A stretch of DNA of 9,446 nt from an uncultured Actinomycetes bacterium. GTDB taxonomy: Bacteria; Actinomycetota; Actinomycetes; S36-B12. Location: NCBI GenBank assembly GCA_913061025.1, contig CAJXUJ010000038.1, forward strand, positions 1 through 9,446. The letters are read 5' to 3'. Position numbers and translations under genes: made by a program. The notes beneath the pieces are model-generated. The model was not told where the DNA came from. It saw nothing but the letters and a program-made list of their open reading frames with translations, and ran no database searches. Position 1 is the stretch's first letter. The number at the start of each line of letters is the position of its first letter. Positions 1 to 7,242 of the stretch are shown one piece after another.

Positions 1-213
1 GGTCAGATCACGGTACCCAAAGCGGTGCGGGAGGTCTTGGGCCTGGTGCCCGGTGATGAAGTCGAGTTCGACATTACGGGCCCCCAGGTAATCCTGCGGA
101 AAGCAACGTCGGGGATCGACTGGGATCGGGCATACGGAATCGTGGACTTCCAGGGACGCGGGACCGACGAGGTCATGGCGGACCTTCGACCCAAGGCCCC
201 ACATCACTCATGA
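1..213 (+). CDS. vapB: AbrB/MazE-fold antitoxin (VapB-like), 5' partial
   Basis: Antitoxin of a type II toxin-antitoxin pair. It should bind DNA as a swapped-hairpin AbrB dimer, repress its own operon, and neutralise the VapC encoded next. Frame 1 is open from the first base and reads GQITVPKAVREVLGLVPGDE, the classic SpoVT-AbrB DNA-binding signature, so the start codon lies off the left edge; about 10 residues are probably missing, judging from the usual ~80-residue length. A GTG at 25 is inside the conserved domain and is not the start. Visible residues 1-34 form the AbrB domain. Residues 35-70 form an acidic tail with WDRAYG and GRGTDEVMADLR, typical of the VapC-binding segment in this subtype. 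The TGA stop overlaps the toxin ATG (ATGA at 210-213), indicating translational coupling. Family assignment is firm; toxin pairing is inferred from adjacency. Confidence 0.88.
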   Translation, partial: GQITVPKAVREVLGLVPGDEVEFDITGPQVILRKATSGIDWDRAYGIVDFQGRGTDEVMADLRPKAPHHS

Positions 214-617
214 TCACTGCGATTGACACCAACGTCCTGATCGACATCGTCGGGGGAGATCCACTCTTCGGTGATGCGTCCCGGATGGCCATCGATGCCG
301 CGGCTCGAGAAGGGCGGCTTGTGGTCTCACCGGAAGTGGTCGCCGAATTCACCACCGGCTGCGGTTCGGCGAAGGTTGCGTTCGACGTATTGGACATTCT
401 GAAGGTCTCCTACGTGGACACCGGGTTGCCCGCGGCCGGTAGAGCGGGCGAGGCCCGTGCCAGACATCGCGCGCGCTCGCGCATCACCGCGGATTACCTG
501 ATCGCCGCACATGCAGTCGATCATGCAGATCGGCTGCTCACTCGAGATGCCGACTTCACGGACCTGGGTATCGAGGGACTCACTGTGGTGAGTCCCTCGG
601 AGATGGTCTCTGCTTGA
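210..617 (+). CDS. vapC: PIN-domain ribonuclease toxin, VapC family
   Basis: Predicted Mg2+-dependent endoribonuclease toxin; VapC proteins typically cut tRNA or rRNA when freed from VapB. The 135-residue product is the normal size for the family. PIN motifs are in order: DTNVLID at the N-terminus (D6, N8), VVAEF (E46), TADYLIAAHA (D95), and LLTRDADF (D113, D115). All four acidic metal-binding positions are present, so the toxin looks intact. The ATG at 210 is chosen because it gives the canonical PIN N-terminus and overlaps the antitoxin stop as ATGA. The last codons contain a perfect stem-loop (572-599) that may end transcription. The next gene is convergent, 10 nt downstream, so the pair stands alone beside a housekeeping repair gene. 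The RNA target cannot be read from sequence. Confidence 0.92.
   Translation: MITAIDTNVLIDIVGGDPLFGDASRMAIDAAAREGRLVVSPEVVAEFTTGCGSAKVAFDVLDILKVSYVDTGLPAAGRAGEARARHRARSRITADYLIAAHAVDHADRLLTRDADFTDLGIEGLTVVSPSEMVSA
572..599. terminator. Perfect 12-bp stem-loop in the 3' end of vapC
   Basis: CGAGGGACTCAC (572-583) and GTGAGTCCCTCG (588-599) are perfect reverse complements around a TGTG loop. The hairpin lies inside vapC, ending 18 nt before its stop, and faces the convergent exonuclease gene whose stop is at 628-630. No T-run follows on either strand, so it is not a canonical intrinsic terminator. U-less or U-poor hairpin terminators are, however, described in actinobacteria. Being symmetrical, it could act on both convergent transcripts. 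Termination is inferred from placement and stem strength. Confidence 0.55.
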
Positions 618-627
618 GTTAGCGGCT

Positions 628-1572
628 TTAGCTCGCCGGATGGCGCATCGCGGCTTCGGCGAACCGACGCACTCCCCAGTCATCGACGGCCTCGTCCCAC
701 TCTCTCGGCGACGCGGGGGACGAGGGAATCGGTGACTTCAGAATTGACGTCGTATTCGGGATAGGGACGTCACGCCGGATCTCACTCACCTGCAGAGCCG
801 TTCGCAGGTAATCACTGTGGTCGGTGATGAGGCCTGCCAGTCGAGGGGTTAGGGGCTTCACGAGCGGCTGAGCTGCACAGGCGCGCTGCACTGCGGCTAG
901 ATCCCCGAATTGTTGAATCAGTCGGGTGGCGGTCTTCTCTCCGATGCCGTGCACCCCGGGGAGCCCATCGGATGGATCCCCGCGTAATGCGGCAACATCG
1001 AGGTACTGGGCAGGTGAGACGCCGTAGCGTTCTTCCACCGAGGCCGCATCGAGTCGTGGCCAGGCGTCCATTCCACCCTTCACGGTCATCAGGACGGTTG
1101 TGGATTCATCGACCAACTGCACGAAATCCCGATCCCCGGTCACGACGAGGGCGTTCAAATTCTCCCGAGCGGCCACGCTAGCGAGGGTCCCTGCGACGTC
1201 ATCGGCCTCGAAACCCTCGACACCGATCACCGGGAGGCCCCACGCACTCAAGATCTGGTGGATTGCACCGATTTGTGGACCGAGATCGTCCGGCTCTTCC
1301 TCGGCCTCGTCGCCTTCGTCAGCGAGCCGATGGGTCTTGTAACTGGGCAAGAGTTCCACCCGCCAGTCGGGTCGCCAGTCGGAGTCCCAGGCCGCGATGA
1401 GCGTTGTCGGGTCGAAGCGTTCGCGCAGGCGCTCGATGGTCTGGAGCAAACCGCGGATCGCGTTGTGCGGACTCCCATCGGGAGCCGTCATCGAGGAGGG
1501 CAGCGCGTAGAAGGAGCGGTAGTACAGCGAGGCGGTATCGAGAATCATGACGTCCACCCCGGTGCGTGCCAT
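628..1572 (-). CDS. fenA: 5'-3' exonuclease / flap endonuclease, FenA-like (PolA N-domain homologue)
   Basis: Stand-alone FEN-superfamily nuclease resembling the 5'-nuclease domain of DNA polymerase I. In mycobacteria the homologue (FenA; Rv2090 in M. tuberculosis) cuts 5' flaps and acts in DNA repair. The 314-residue protein shows the metal-site series in order: ILDTAS (D12), AWDSD (D63), FEADD (E122, D124, D125), TGDRDFVQL (D147, D149) and GDPSDGLPG (D199, D202). The helix-hairpin-helix GIGEKTA follows at 209-215. YRSFYAL (18-24) and SYKTHR (77-82) are also typical. There is no polymerase domain, so this is not a PolA fragment. A short acidic insert lies at residues 85-96. The ATG at 1572 is the start used; a GTG at 1557 is possible. 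It is divergent from the dipeptidase gene, an arrangement shared with M. tuberculosis. Stop TAA at 630-628. Confidence 0.92.
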   Translation of the reverse strand: MARTGVDVMILDTASLYYRSFYALPSSMTAPDGSPHNAIRGLLQTIERLRERFDPTTLIAAWDSDWRPDWRVELLPSYKTHRLADEGDEAEEEPDDLGPQIGAIHQILSAWGLPVIGVEGFEADDVAGTLASVAARENLNALVVTGDRDFVQLVDESTTVLMTVKGGMDAWPRLDAASVEERYGVSPAQYLDVAALRGDPSDGLPGVHGIGEKTATRLIQQFGDLAAVQRACAAQPLVKPLTPRLAGLITDHSDYLRTALQVSEIRRDVPIPNTTSILKSPIPSSPASPREWDEAVDDWGVRRFAEAAMRHPAS

Positions 1573-1592
1573 GCGCGAAGTGTGGCACGTTC

Positions 1593-1598
1593 TACGGT
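1593..1598 (+). promoter_or_regulatory. Candidate -10 element for a leaderless dipeptidase mRNA
   Basis: TACGGT matches the actinobacterial TANNNT -10 consensus. It lies 6 nt before the GTG at 1605, the spacing expected if the transcript begins at the start codon. No Shine-Dalgarno is visible before that GTG and no clear -35 is seen, both compatible with leaderless genes in this phylum. The six-base match is short, so this is suggestive only. Confidence 0.4.
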
Positions 1599-1604
1599 TG
1601 GTCC

Positions 1605-2723
1605 GTGGAGACCGACCTCATCGACCGGATGCGTCAGGGGATGCGTGACCGTGGTGTCGCCGCCATGGTCGTGACCCCGGGCGCCGACCTCAGATTCCTC
1701 GCCGACTACGACGCCAAGGCACTTGAGCGACTAACCGCCCTCGTTATTCCCGCCACTGGCAGTTCGGTGCTCATCGCACCTCAGCTGGAGGAGGGCGAGG
1801 CCCGGGAGTCCGGATTCGGTCACGCCGGAGGGCGCGTGGTCACGTGGACCGAAACCGAGGATCCCTTCTCCATCGTGGCGACGATTGTGGATGAGACAGG
1901 GCCGGGAGCGCTCGCGGTCGACGATCACATGTGGGCTCAGCGAGTACTCCGACTGCGCGAGGTCTTACCCGAGCGGGAACAAGTACTCGCCGGGGCGATC
2001 ATCTCTGAAGTTCGCCAGCGAAAGACATCGGCGGAGGTTGAGCATCTCCAGCACGCCGCATCGGCTATCGAGTCTGTTCACGCGAGGGTTCCCGACATCA
2101 TCAAGGTCGGCATGACCGAGGCCGAAGCCGGACGCCTCATCGCCGAGGCGATCATCGACGCCGGGCACGTGAGCGTCGACTTCGTCATCGTTGCCAGCGG
2201 GCCGAACGGAGCCAACCCACACCACGCAGTGTCGGACCGAGTGATCGAGTCCGGGGATCCGATCGTCGTGGACATCGGCGGCACCATGCCCAGCGGCTAC
2301 CGCAGCGACTGCACACGCACCTACGTGATGGGGGAGGCGTCCGAGGACTTCCTTCAGGCCTACGCGGTTCTTCAAGCGGCGCAGGAGTCCGCCGTCGGGT
2401 TCGTCGCGCCCGGACGCACGTGCGAGGCCATCGATGCGCATGCGCGCGACTTGATGACCACGTACATGTTCGAGGAAACACCGCTGAGTGAGTACTTCAT
2501 TCACCGCATAGGCCATGGCATCGGGCTCGAAAGCCACGAGGAGCCATACCTAGTTGCGGGCAACACCGATCCAGTGGAGTCGGGGATGGCGTTCAGCATC
2601 GAACCTGGCTTCTACGTTCCAGGGCGTTTCGGTGCCCGCATTGAAGACATTGTCGTGTGCACACCCGACGGCGTCCGGAACCTAAATCTGTCATCACACG
2701 ATCTCGTGCGGATTCCCGCGTGA
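1605..2723 (+). CDS. M24-family Xaa-Pro dipeptidase / aminopeptidase
   Basis: Cytoplasmic two-metal peptidase predicted to cleave X-Pro dipeptides or N-terminal X-Pro bonds. Numbered from the GTG at 1605 it has 372 residues, usual for the family. Residues ~1-130 are the creatinase-type N-terminal domain; the pita-bread catalytic domain follows. The full metal set is visible: D223 (VVDIGGT), D235 (RSDCTRTY), H304 (GHGIGLESHEEP), E333 (FSIEPGFY) and E347 (RIEDIV), with H311 as the second conserved histidine. The reading frame stays open upstream to a GTG at 1566, but that would run into the divergent gene and adds residues unlike the family; GTG 1605 also has a well-placed -10. It corresponds by position and family to M. 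tuberculosis pepE (Rv2089c), beside Rv2090. First gene of the presumptive five-gene operon. Substrate specificity within M24 is not certain. Confidence 0.9.
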   Translation: METDLIDRMRQGMRDRGVAAMVVTPGADLRFLADYDAKALERLTALVIPATGSSVLIAPQLEEGEARESGFGHAGGRVVTWTETEDPFSIVATIVDETGPGALAVDDHMWAQRVLRLREVLPEREQVLAGAIISEVRQRKTSAEVEHLQHAASAIESVHARVPDIIKVGMTEAEAGRLIAEAIIDAGHVSVDFVIVASGPNGANPHHAVSDRVIESGDPIVVDIGGTMPSGYRSDCTRTYVMGEASEDFLQAYAVLQAAQESAVGFVAPGRTCEAIDAHARDLMTTYMFEETPLSEYFIHRIGHGIGLESHEEPYLVAGNTDPVESGMAFSIEPGFYVPGRFGARIEDIVVCTPDGVRNLNLSSHDLVRIPA

Positions 2724-4345
2724 GCGAACCCGGTCGGACCCTCATGATGGGCGGGTCGATCTATTCGCGCAGCGAACCATTCGCGACTGCGCTCCTCATC
2801 GATAACGGCCTCATTGCCTGGGTCGGAGATGACGCCGGGGCAGCCGTCCACGTCGACATCGCCGATCGGGTCGTCCATCTCGAGGGCGCCTTCGTGGCTC
2901 CTGGATTCGTTGACTCTCACGTCCATGCGACGAGCACCGGGCTGCGCCTGCTCGGCCTAGACCTCAGCGATGCGCGTTGCTCCAACGACGTCTTGGACGC
3001 CATTGCCTCGCACGCAAAAGAGGTACGTGGCGGCCTCATCTACGGCCACGGCTGGGACGACACCCGCTGGCCCGACCCAACACTCCCGACGCGCGCTGAG
3101 ATCGATCGCGCTTCCTGGGGAAGTGAGGTGTACCTGTCGCGGATCGATGTTCATTCGGCTCTCGTCTCGAGCGCGTTGATCGCGCGAGCGCCGCATGCGA
3201 GGGATCTTCCAGGATTCACGTCCGCGGGCCTGGTCACCCGCGACGCACACCATGAGTTGCGCGAGGCCGCGCTTTCGCGCGTCTCGTCGTCGAATCGTCG
3301 TTCGGCCCAGCGGGCGACGTTGGACGCGGCCGCCGCAGCGGGAATCGTGTCCATCCACGAAATGGGGGGTCCGACTATTGGCGGGGCGGACGATCTTCGC
3401 GGTCTCCTCACCTTGGCTTCCGAGCATCCTGGACCTTCGGTGTACGGCTACTGGGGTGAGTTGGCGACCGACGGTGGCATAGACGCTGCCCGGGATATCG
3501 GAGCCTTTGCCATCGGGGGCGATCTTTTCGTCGACGGCTCTCTCGGCTCCCATACAGCCGCGCTGCTCGATCCTTATAGCGATGCGCCCGATTCGCGTGG
3601 CTCGCAGTACCTCGATGATGATCAGATCGCCCAACACCTCATAACTGCCACGCGGGCCAATATTCAGGCTGGCTTCCACGTCATCGGTGATGCCGCGTGT
3701 GCCTCGGTGGCACGCGCCGTTCATCGCACCTGCGAGGAGTTGGGGCGGGAGCCCGTTCGGCGGCTGGGCCACCGACTTGAGCACGCCGAAATGGTCTCGT
3801 CAGAAGACCTCGCGACGCTGGTTGAGGCTGGCATCGCCTTCAGCATGCAGCCGCTGTTCGAGTCCTACTGGGGCGGGACCGACGGCATGTACGAGCAGCG
3901 GCTGGGTCAGGCCCGTGCCGCATCGATGAACAGACTCGCCTCCATCGTCGGGCACGGTGGTCATCTGACGATCAATTCCGATAGTCCGGTGACACCCATG
4001 GCTCCCTGGTCGATCATCCGAGCCGCAACGAGTCATTCCAATCCGCACGAGAGCATCACCGCCCGAGCGGCCTTCACCGCACACACCCGCGGGGCATGGC
4101 GGTGCGTCGGCGAGCACCGGGCAGGCTCGATCGAGGTTGGTGCGCCGGCTCACCTCGCTGCGTGGCGCGTAAATGACCTCGAAGTACGGGTCCCGGACGA
4201 ACGGGTGCAGGGCTGGTCCACCGACCCTCGATCGGCAACACCCGGGCTCCCAACTTTGGACGGACCCGACCCCGAATGCCTGACAACGTGGGTCAACGGA
4301 AACGTCGTTTTCGGGGGCGACTTCGTCGAGGCGCAACGTGGCTGA
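2720..4345 (+). CDS. YtcJ-like amidohydrolase (Amidohydro_3 family), substrate unknown
   Basis: Metal-dependent hydrolase of the YtcJ / N-substituted formamide deformylase group, predicted cytoplasmic. The GTG at 2720 overlaps the preceding TGA (GTGA), giving 541 residues, typical of the group. Upstream in-frame extension to 2657 would lie inside the dipeptidase and adds no domain. After a small beta-sandwich start (LLIDNGLIAWVGD) come PGFVDSHVH (H67, H69), a YGHGWDDTRW segment, DGSLGSHTAAL, FHVIGDAA (H320, D324), HRLEHAEM (H351, H355) and NSDSPVTPM (D421). These cover the expected metal and catalytic residues, so it looks active. The end overlaps the lnt start by 8 bp. Its tight insertion between a dipeptidase and envelope genes suggests co-expression, not a shared pathway. 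No substrate can be named. Confidence 0.86.
   Translation: MSEPGRTLMMGGSIYSRSEPFATALLIDNGLIAWVGDDAGAAVHVDIADRVVHLEGAFVAPGFVDSHVHATSTGLRLLGLDLSDARCSNDVLDAIASHAKEVRGGLIYGHGWDDTRWPDPTLPTRAEIDRASWGSEVYLSRIDVHSALVSSALIARAPHARDLPGFTSAGLVTRDAHHELREAALSRVSSSNRRSAQRATLDAAAAAGIVSIHEMGGPTIGGADDLRGLLTLASEHPGPSVYGYWGELATDGGIDAARDIGAFAIGGDLFVDGSLGSHTAALLDPYSDAPDSRGSQYLDDDQIAQHLITATRANIQAGFHVIGDAACASVARAVHRTCEELGREPVRRLGHRLEHAEMVSSEDLATLVEAGIAFSMQPLFESYWGGTDGMYEQRLGQARAASMNRLASIVGHGGHLTINSDSPVTPMAPWSIIRAATSHSNPHESITARAAFTAHTRGAWRCVGEHRAGSIEVGAPAHLAAWRVNDLEVRVPDERVQGWSTDPRSATPGLPTLDGPDPECLTTWVNGNVVFGGDFVEAQRG
4328..4331 (+). promoter_or_regulatory. Shine-Dalgarno for lnt
   Basis: GAGG lies 6 nt before the GTG at 4338, inside the end of the amidohydrolase gene. 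It supports this GTG as the lnt start and the 8-bp overlap between the genes. Confidence 0.55.
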
Positions 4346-5882
4346 ATCACCCCGTGACGGGCGCCTGCTACAGGTCGTCGCCCGAACATCGATAGCCGCG
4401 GTCTCGGGGGTGATCACTGCGCTGGCGTTCGCCCCAACTGGCCTGTGGCCTCTGACGCTCGTGGGCGTGGTCGGCGTGCTAGCCGCGCAATGGCGGGTGG
4501 GACCGGGGCTTGGTGCACTTCTCGGGTTCGTCTATGGATCCACCTTCTTTCTCGTATTGCTCTCATGGATGACCGTCATCGGAACGGATGCCTGGATCCT
4601 GCTGTCGCTGTATTGCGCCCTGTGGAACGGCGCACTCGGTGCCATCACCGGGCCGCTGAGCCGACTGCGCGGGTCGGCCATCTGGATTGCGAGCGGCTGG
4701 GTCGTGATGGAGGCGCTCCGTGGCCGAGTTCCACTCGGTGGATTCCCCTGGGGAGAGCTAGCTTTCTCGCAGGGCAATTCGCCCCTGGCCCCGCTCACCG
4801 GCGTCGCGGGAATGGCCGGTCTGACCTTTCTCATCGTCGCAACAGCGGCCATCATCATCGACTCGATTCGACGCCGGCGGATTCGAGCATTCGCCGTCGT
4901 CGCTATCGCCTCTGTGCTCGCGGTCGTGTTCATTCCCAAGCCGCTGGAGTTTGGCGGGTCGAGCGGGACCGCCACCGTGGCAGTCGTCCAAGGTGGGACC
5001 CCCGGTACCGGGATGGACGCCATGTCGGTCCGCCGAGCTGTGCTGGCGAACCACGTCGAGCAGACACTGCGGCTCGCCGATGCCGTGGATGCCGGGGAGG
5101 TTGCACAACCAGACTTTGTTCTCTGGCCGGAGAACTCCTCGGACATCGACCCGTTCCGCGATCCGTCGGCTGCGGAGGAGATCGACATCGCCGCCCGGGC
5201 AATTGGGGTTCCAATCGTTGTCGGTGTGGTCGTGCAGACCGACGATCCCACCAAGGTCGAGAACACCGGTGTTGTCTGGGATCCCGAGACCGGCCCGGGG
5301 GAGAGGTACGTCAAGAACCATCCGGTGCCGTTCGGCGAGTTCGTGCCATTCCGTGATCAACTCAGTGACCTCATCGGACGGTTCGATCGCGTTCCTCGCG
5401 ATTTCGTGCCCGGCACCGAGGCGGGGGTGCTCGATGCCGGGGGAGTGGTCATCGGTGACGTCATCTGCTTCGAGGTGGCCTACGACGACGTCTTCAGTGC
5501 CGTGGTTGATGGCGGCGCCCAATTGATCACCGTGCAAACCAACAACGCGACGTACCAGGGAACCGGGCAGCCTGCCCAGCAGTGGGACATCGAACGTTTG
5601 CGGGCACTGCAATCCGGGCGGAGCGTCGCGGTGGCGTCGACAACAGGCGTGAGCGGCATCATCGAGCCCGACGGCACCGTTATTGCGGAACTTGCGGAGG
5701 GCGAGACGGGATACCTGGTCGCCGAGGTTCCACTCAGAGATGGACAGACCCTCAGCACCTACCTCGACTCGTTACCGGAGTACCTGGCTGCACTTGCTCT
5801 CGCGGCCGGTCTGGTCATCAGCATCTACGTCCGACGTCGGTCCTCGGCTGCAACTGTGCCGTCCGATCGACCGTTAGGGTGA
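4338..5882 (+). CDS. lnt: Apolipoprotein N-acyltransferase
   Basis: Integral membrane enzyme that N-acylates the lipid-modified cysteine of lipoproteins, the last step of lipoprotein maturation. The 514-residue protein begins with about seven hydrophobic segments (roughly 15-32, 36-50, 57-80, 85-105, 112-128, 152-175, 180-200), including the Lnt-typical GGFPWGELAFSQ. A periplasm-side nitrilase-like domain follows, and one last membrane segment at ~482-498 ends in RRR. The catalytic triad is readable: E265 in WPENSS, K326 in RYVKNHPVPFGEFVP, and C377 in DVICFEVAY. The complete triad argues for a working acyltransferase. The ppm gene follows after 4 nt; in M. tuberculosis the equivalent Lnt and Ppm domains are fused in Ppm1, and in Corynebacterium the separate proteins interact. 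The protein may therefore also anchor the soluble mannosyltransferase. Confidence 0.94.
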   Translation: MAESPRDGRLLQVVARTSIAAVSGVITALAFAPTGLWPLTLVGVVGVLAAQWRVGPGLGALLGFVYGSTFFLVLLSWMTVIGTDAWILLSLYCALWNGALGAITGPLSRLRGSAIWIASGWVVMEALRGRVPLGGFPWGELAFSQGNSPLAPLTGVAGMAGLTFLIVATAAIIIDSIRRRRIRAFAVVAIASVLAVVFIPKPLEFGGSSGTATVAVVQGGTPGTGMDAMSVRRAVLANHVEQTLRLADAVDAGEVAQPDFVLWPENSSDIDPFRDPSAAEEIDIAARAIGVPIVVGVVVQTDDPTKVENTGVVWDPETGPGERYVKNHPVPFGEFVPFRDQLSDLIGRFDRVPRDFVPGTEAGVLDAGGVVIGDVICFEVAYDDVFSAVVDGGAQLITVQTNNATYQGTGQPAQQWDIERLRALQSGRSVAVASTTGVSGIIEPDGTVIAELAEGETGYLVAEVPLRDGQTLSTYLDSLPEYLAALALAAGLVISIYVRRRSSAATVPSDRPLG

Positions 5883-5886
5883 TCGA

Positions 5887-6660
5887 GTGACGAGCGGTGC
5901 GGAGGGCTTCAGCGACCTCGGACGCATTCTGGTCATCGTGCCGACCTACAACGAGCGCGAGTCGCTTCCGCTCATTGTCCGTCGGATAAGAGATTCGGTT
6001 CCCGAGGCCTTCATCCTCATCGCCGATGACAACTCACCCGATGGCACCGGGGCTATCGCCGACTCCTTGGCGCAGGACGACGATCACGTGCAGGTCATGC
6101 ACCGGCACGGCAAGGAGGGTCTCGGCGCGGCCTATATCGCTGGCTTCACCTGGGGTCTACAAAACGACTACGACGTCCTGGTCGAGATGGACGCGGATGG
6201 TTCGCACCAGCCCGAACAACTGCCGCGCATCCTCGAGGCACTCCGCGGAGCCGATCTGGTGCTGGGCTCGCGTTGGATCACAGGTGGCGGCACCGAAAAC
6301 TGGTCCAAAGGTCGCGAGGTGCTGTCGCGAGGCGGCAACGTCTACACCCGGGCGATGTTGGGAGTGCCGCTACACGATGCGACCGGGGGATACCGGGCGT
6401 TTCGCGCAGACACGCTGCGTGGCATCGATCTGCACACCGTTGCCTCCCAGGGCTACTGCTTCCAGGTGGATCTGGCCTGGCGCGCGGTGCAGCGCGGGTT
6501 CATTGTTCGCGAAGTGCCGATCACCTTCGTCGAGCGCGAAGTAGGTTCGAGCAAGATGAGTAGAGCGATTGTTGCCGAGGCACTCCTTCGGGTGACCCAA
6601 TGGGGCATCCAGGAGCGGGCTTCGAAAATCCGCTCGGCATTGACGAAAAAGAGTCGGTAG
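5887..6660 (+). CDS. ppm: Polyprenol-phosphate mannosyltransferase (DPM1-like GT2)
   Basis: Transfers mannose from GDP-mannose to polyprenyl phosphate, making the lipid-linked donor used for mannosylated glycolipids and O-mannosylated secreted proteins. The 257-residue product is a single GT-A domain: VPTYNERESLP near the N-terminus, ADDNSPDGTG (D47, D48), EMDADGSHQPEQLP with the metal-binding DxD at D102/D104, LGSRWITGGGTENW, and GVPLHDATGGYRAFR. These are the hallmarks of dolichol/polyprenol-phosphate mannosyltransferases. It has no C-terminal membrane segments, so it probably relies on a membrane partner; Lnt, encoded 4 nt upstream, is the obvious candidate. AGGG at 5876-5879, 7 nt before the GTG, supports the start. 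A glucosyl or GlcNAc donor is possible for the wider family, but the motifs and neighbours favour mannose. Confidence 0.93.
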   Translation: MTSGAEGFSDLGRILVIVPTYNERESLPLIVRRIRDSVPEAFILIADDNSPDGTGAIADSLAQDDDHVQVMHRHGKEGLGAAYIAGFTWGLQNDYDVLVEMDADGSHQPEQLPRILEALRGADLVLGSRWITGGGTENWSKGREVLSRGGNVYTRAMLGVPLHDATGGYRAFRADTLRGIDLHTVASQGYCFQVDLAWRAVQRGFIVREVPITFVEREVGSSKMSRAIVAEALLRVTQWGIQERASKIRSALTKKSR

Positions 6661-6670
6661 GTCGGCGGCG

Positions 6671-7159
6671 ATGGGATTCAAGGGACGGCTGGTCGTCTTC
6701 GGCTACCCGCTTGTGGAGATCCTCTTGCTGTGGGGGGTCGCCTCTCTCGTCGGCTGGGGATGGGCGCTACTCGGCTTACTTGCGGGCATACCGATCGGCC
6801 TGGCCCTGATGCGCAATGCCGGTTCCAGCGCGGCAACCATGATGCGTCGAGCCAACACCGATCCCGAGGCTGCGGCGGCAGCCGCCGGGTCGAGTGTCGG
6901 TCAGTTCTTCTCCGGGCTGCTTTTCCTCGTGCCTGGGTATTTCACCGATCTACTGGGGGCCGCCCTCTTGATTCCCGGCGTTCGGAACCTTGTGGGTCGC
7001 AAGCTTTCGGCGTCTGTCGGTAACCGCGCCTGGATGTCCAAAATGCCGGGATTCCCGGAATCGGGGGAGATCATCCAAGGAACCGTGGTCATCGAGGACC
7101 TGCGCTACGAGCAGGACCCAGATGAGGGTCACCCCGGGGAAATCCCGCCTAGGACCTGA
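6671..7159 (+). CDS. fxsA: FxsA-family membrane protein
   Basis: Small inner-membrane protein of the FxsA family, named after an E. coli protein whose overproduction relieves F-plasmid exclusion of phage T7. Its biochemical role is unknown. The product has 162 residues. Hydrophobic segments lie at about 7-27, 29-47 and 79-102. The family signature is clear: GYPLVEILLLWGVA (11-24) with E16 in the first segment, and LVPGYFTDLLGAALLIPGVR (86-105) containing the conserved PG-x-x-TD-x-x-G. A short Ala-rich, charged loop lies between, and the soluble acidic tail (about 130-162) is variable. The start ATG is 10 nt after ppm; only a weak purine-rich stretch precedes it, so coupling to ppm is likely. 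Also located near ppm and rbpA in mycobacteria. Last gene of the operon. Confidence 0.88.
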   Translation: MGFKGRLVVFGYPLVEILLLWGVASLVGWGWALLGLLAGIPIGLALMRNAGSSAATMMRRANTDPEAAAAAAGSSVGQFFSGLLFLVPGYFTDLLGAALLIPGVRNLVGRKLSASVGNRAWMSKMPGFPESGEIIQGTVVIEDLRYEQDPDEGHPGEIPPRT

Positions 7160-7170
7160 GTCGTCGTTGC

Positions 7171-7204
7171 TCGGTCACTGACCGATGAGGGGCTGGACTC
7201 GCCC
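7171..7204 (+). terminator. Weak hairpins after fxsA, possible terminator
   Basis: TCGGTCA (7171-7177) and TGACCGA (7179-7185) form a perfect dyad around one base, foldable as a 5-bp stem with a 5-nt loop. A second small stem, GGGC (7190-7193) with GCCC (7201-7204), is followed by GTTTAT. The pair begins 11 nt after the fxsA stop, where an operon end would be expected. Both stems are short, so this may equally be a protein-binding dyad. Confidence 0.35.
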
Positions 7205-7242
7205 GTTTATCGGAGGCCATCCTGGAAATCTTGGTAGGGGAT

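Noticed and set aside
1361..1382. Two direct copies of CGCCAGTCGG, 12 nt apart
   Set aside because: They encode the DWR-P-DWR stretch of the exonuclease, a plausible local coding repeat; only two copies and no wider array.
1566..1604. N-terminal extension of the dipeptidase to a GTG at 1566
   Set aside because: It would overlap the divergent exonuclease start and adds a Cys-containing stretch not expected in M24 peptidases; GTG 1605 fits better.
2657..2719. N-terminal extension of the amidohydrolase to 2657
   Set aside because: It lies inside the conserved end of the dipeptidase gene, and the GTGA overlap at 2720 gives a normal start for the family.
2957..3784. 275-codon open frame antisense to the amidohydrolase
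   Set aside because: It mirrors the codon pattern of a firmly identified gene on the plus strand, has no recognisable motif, and is the usual shadow frame of GC-rich DNA.
4445..5612. Long open frames on both strands inside lnt (303 codons plus, 284 codons minus)
   Set aside because: Arg/Gly/Ser-rich or otherwise low-complexity translations without domains; lnt itself has its full set of catalytic residues.
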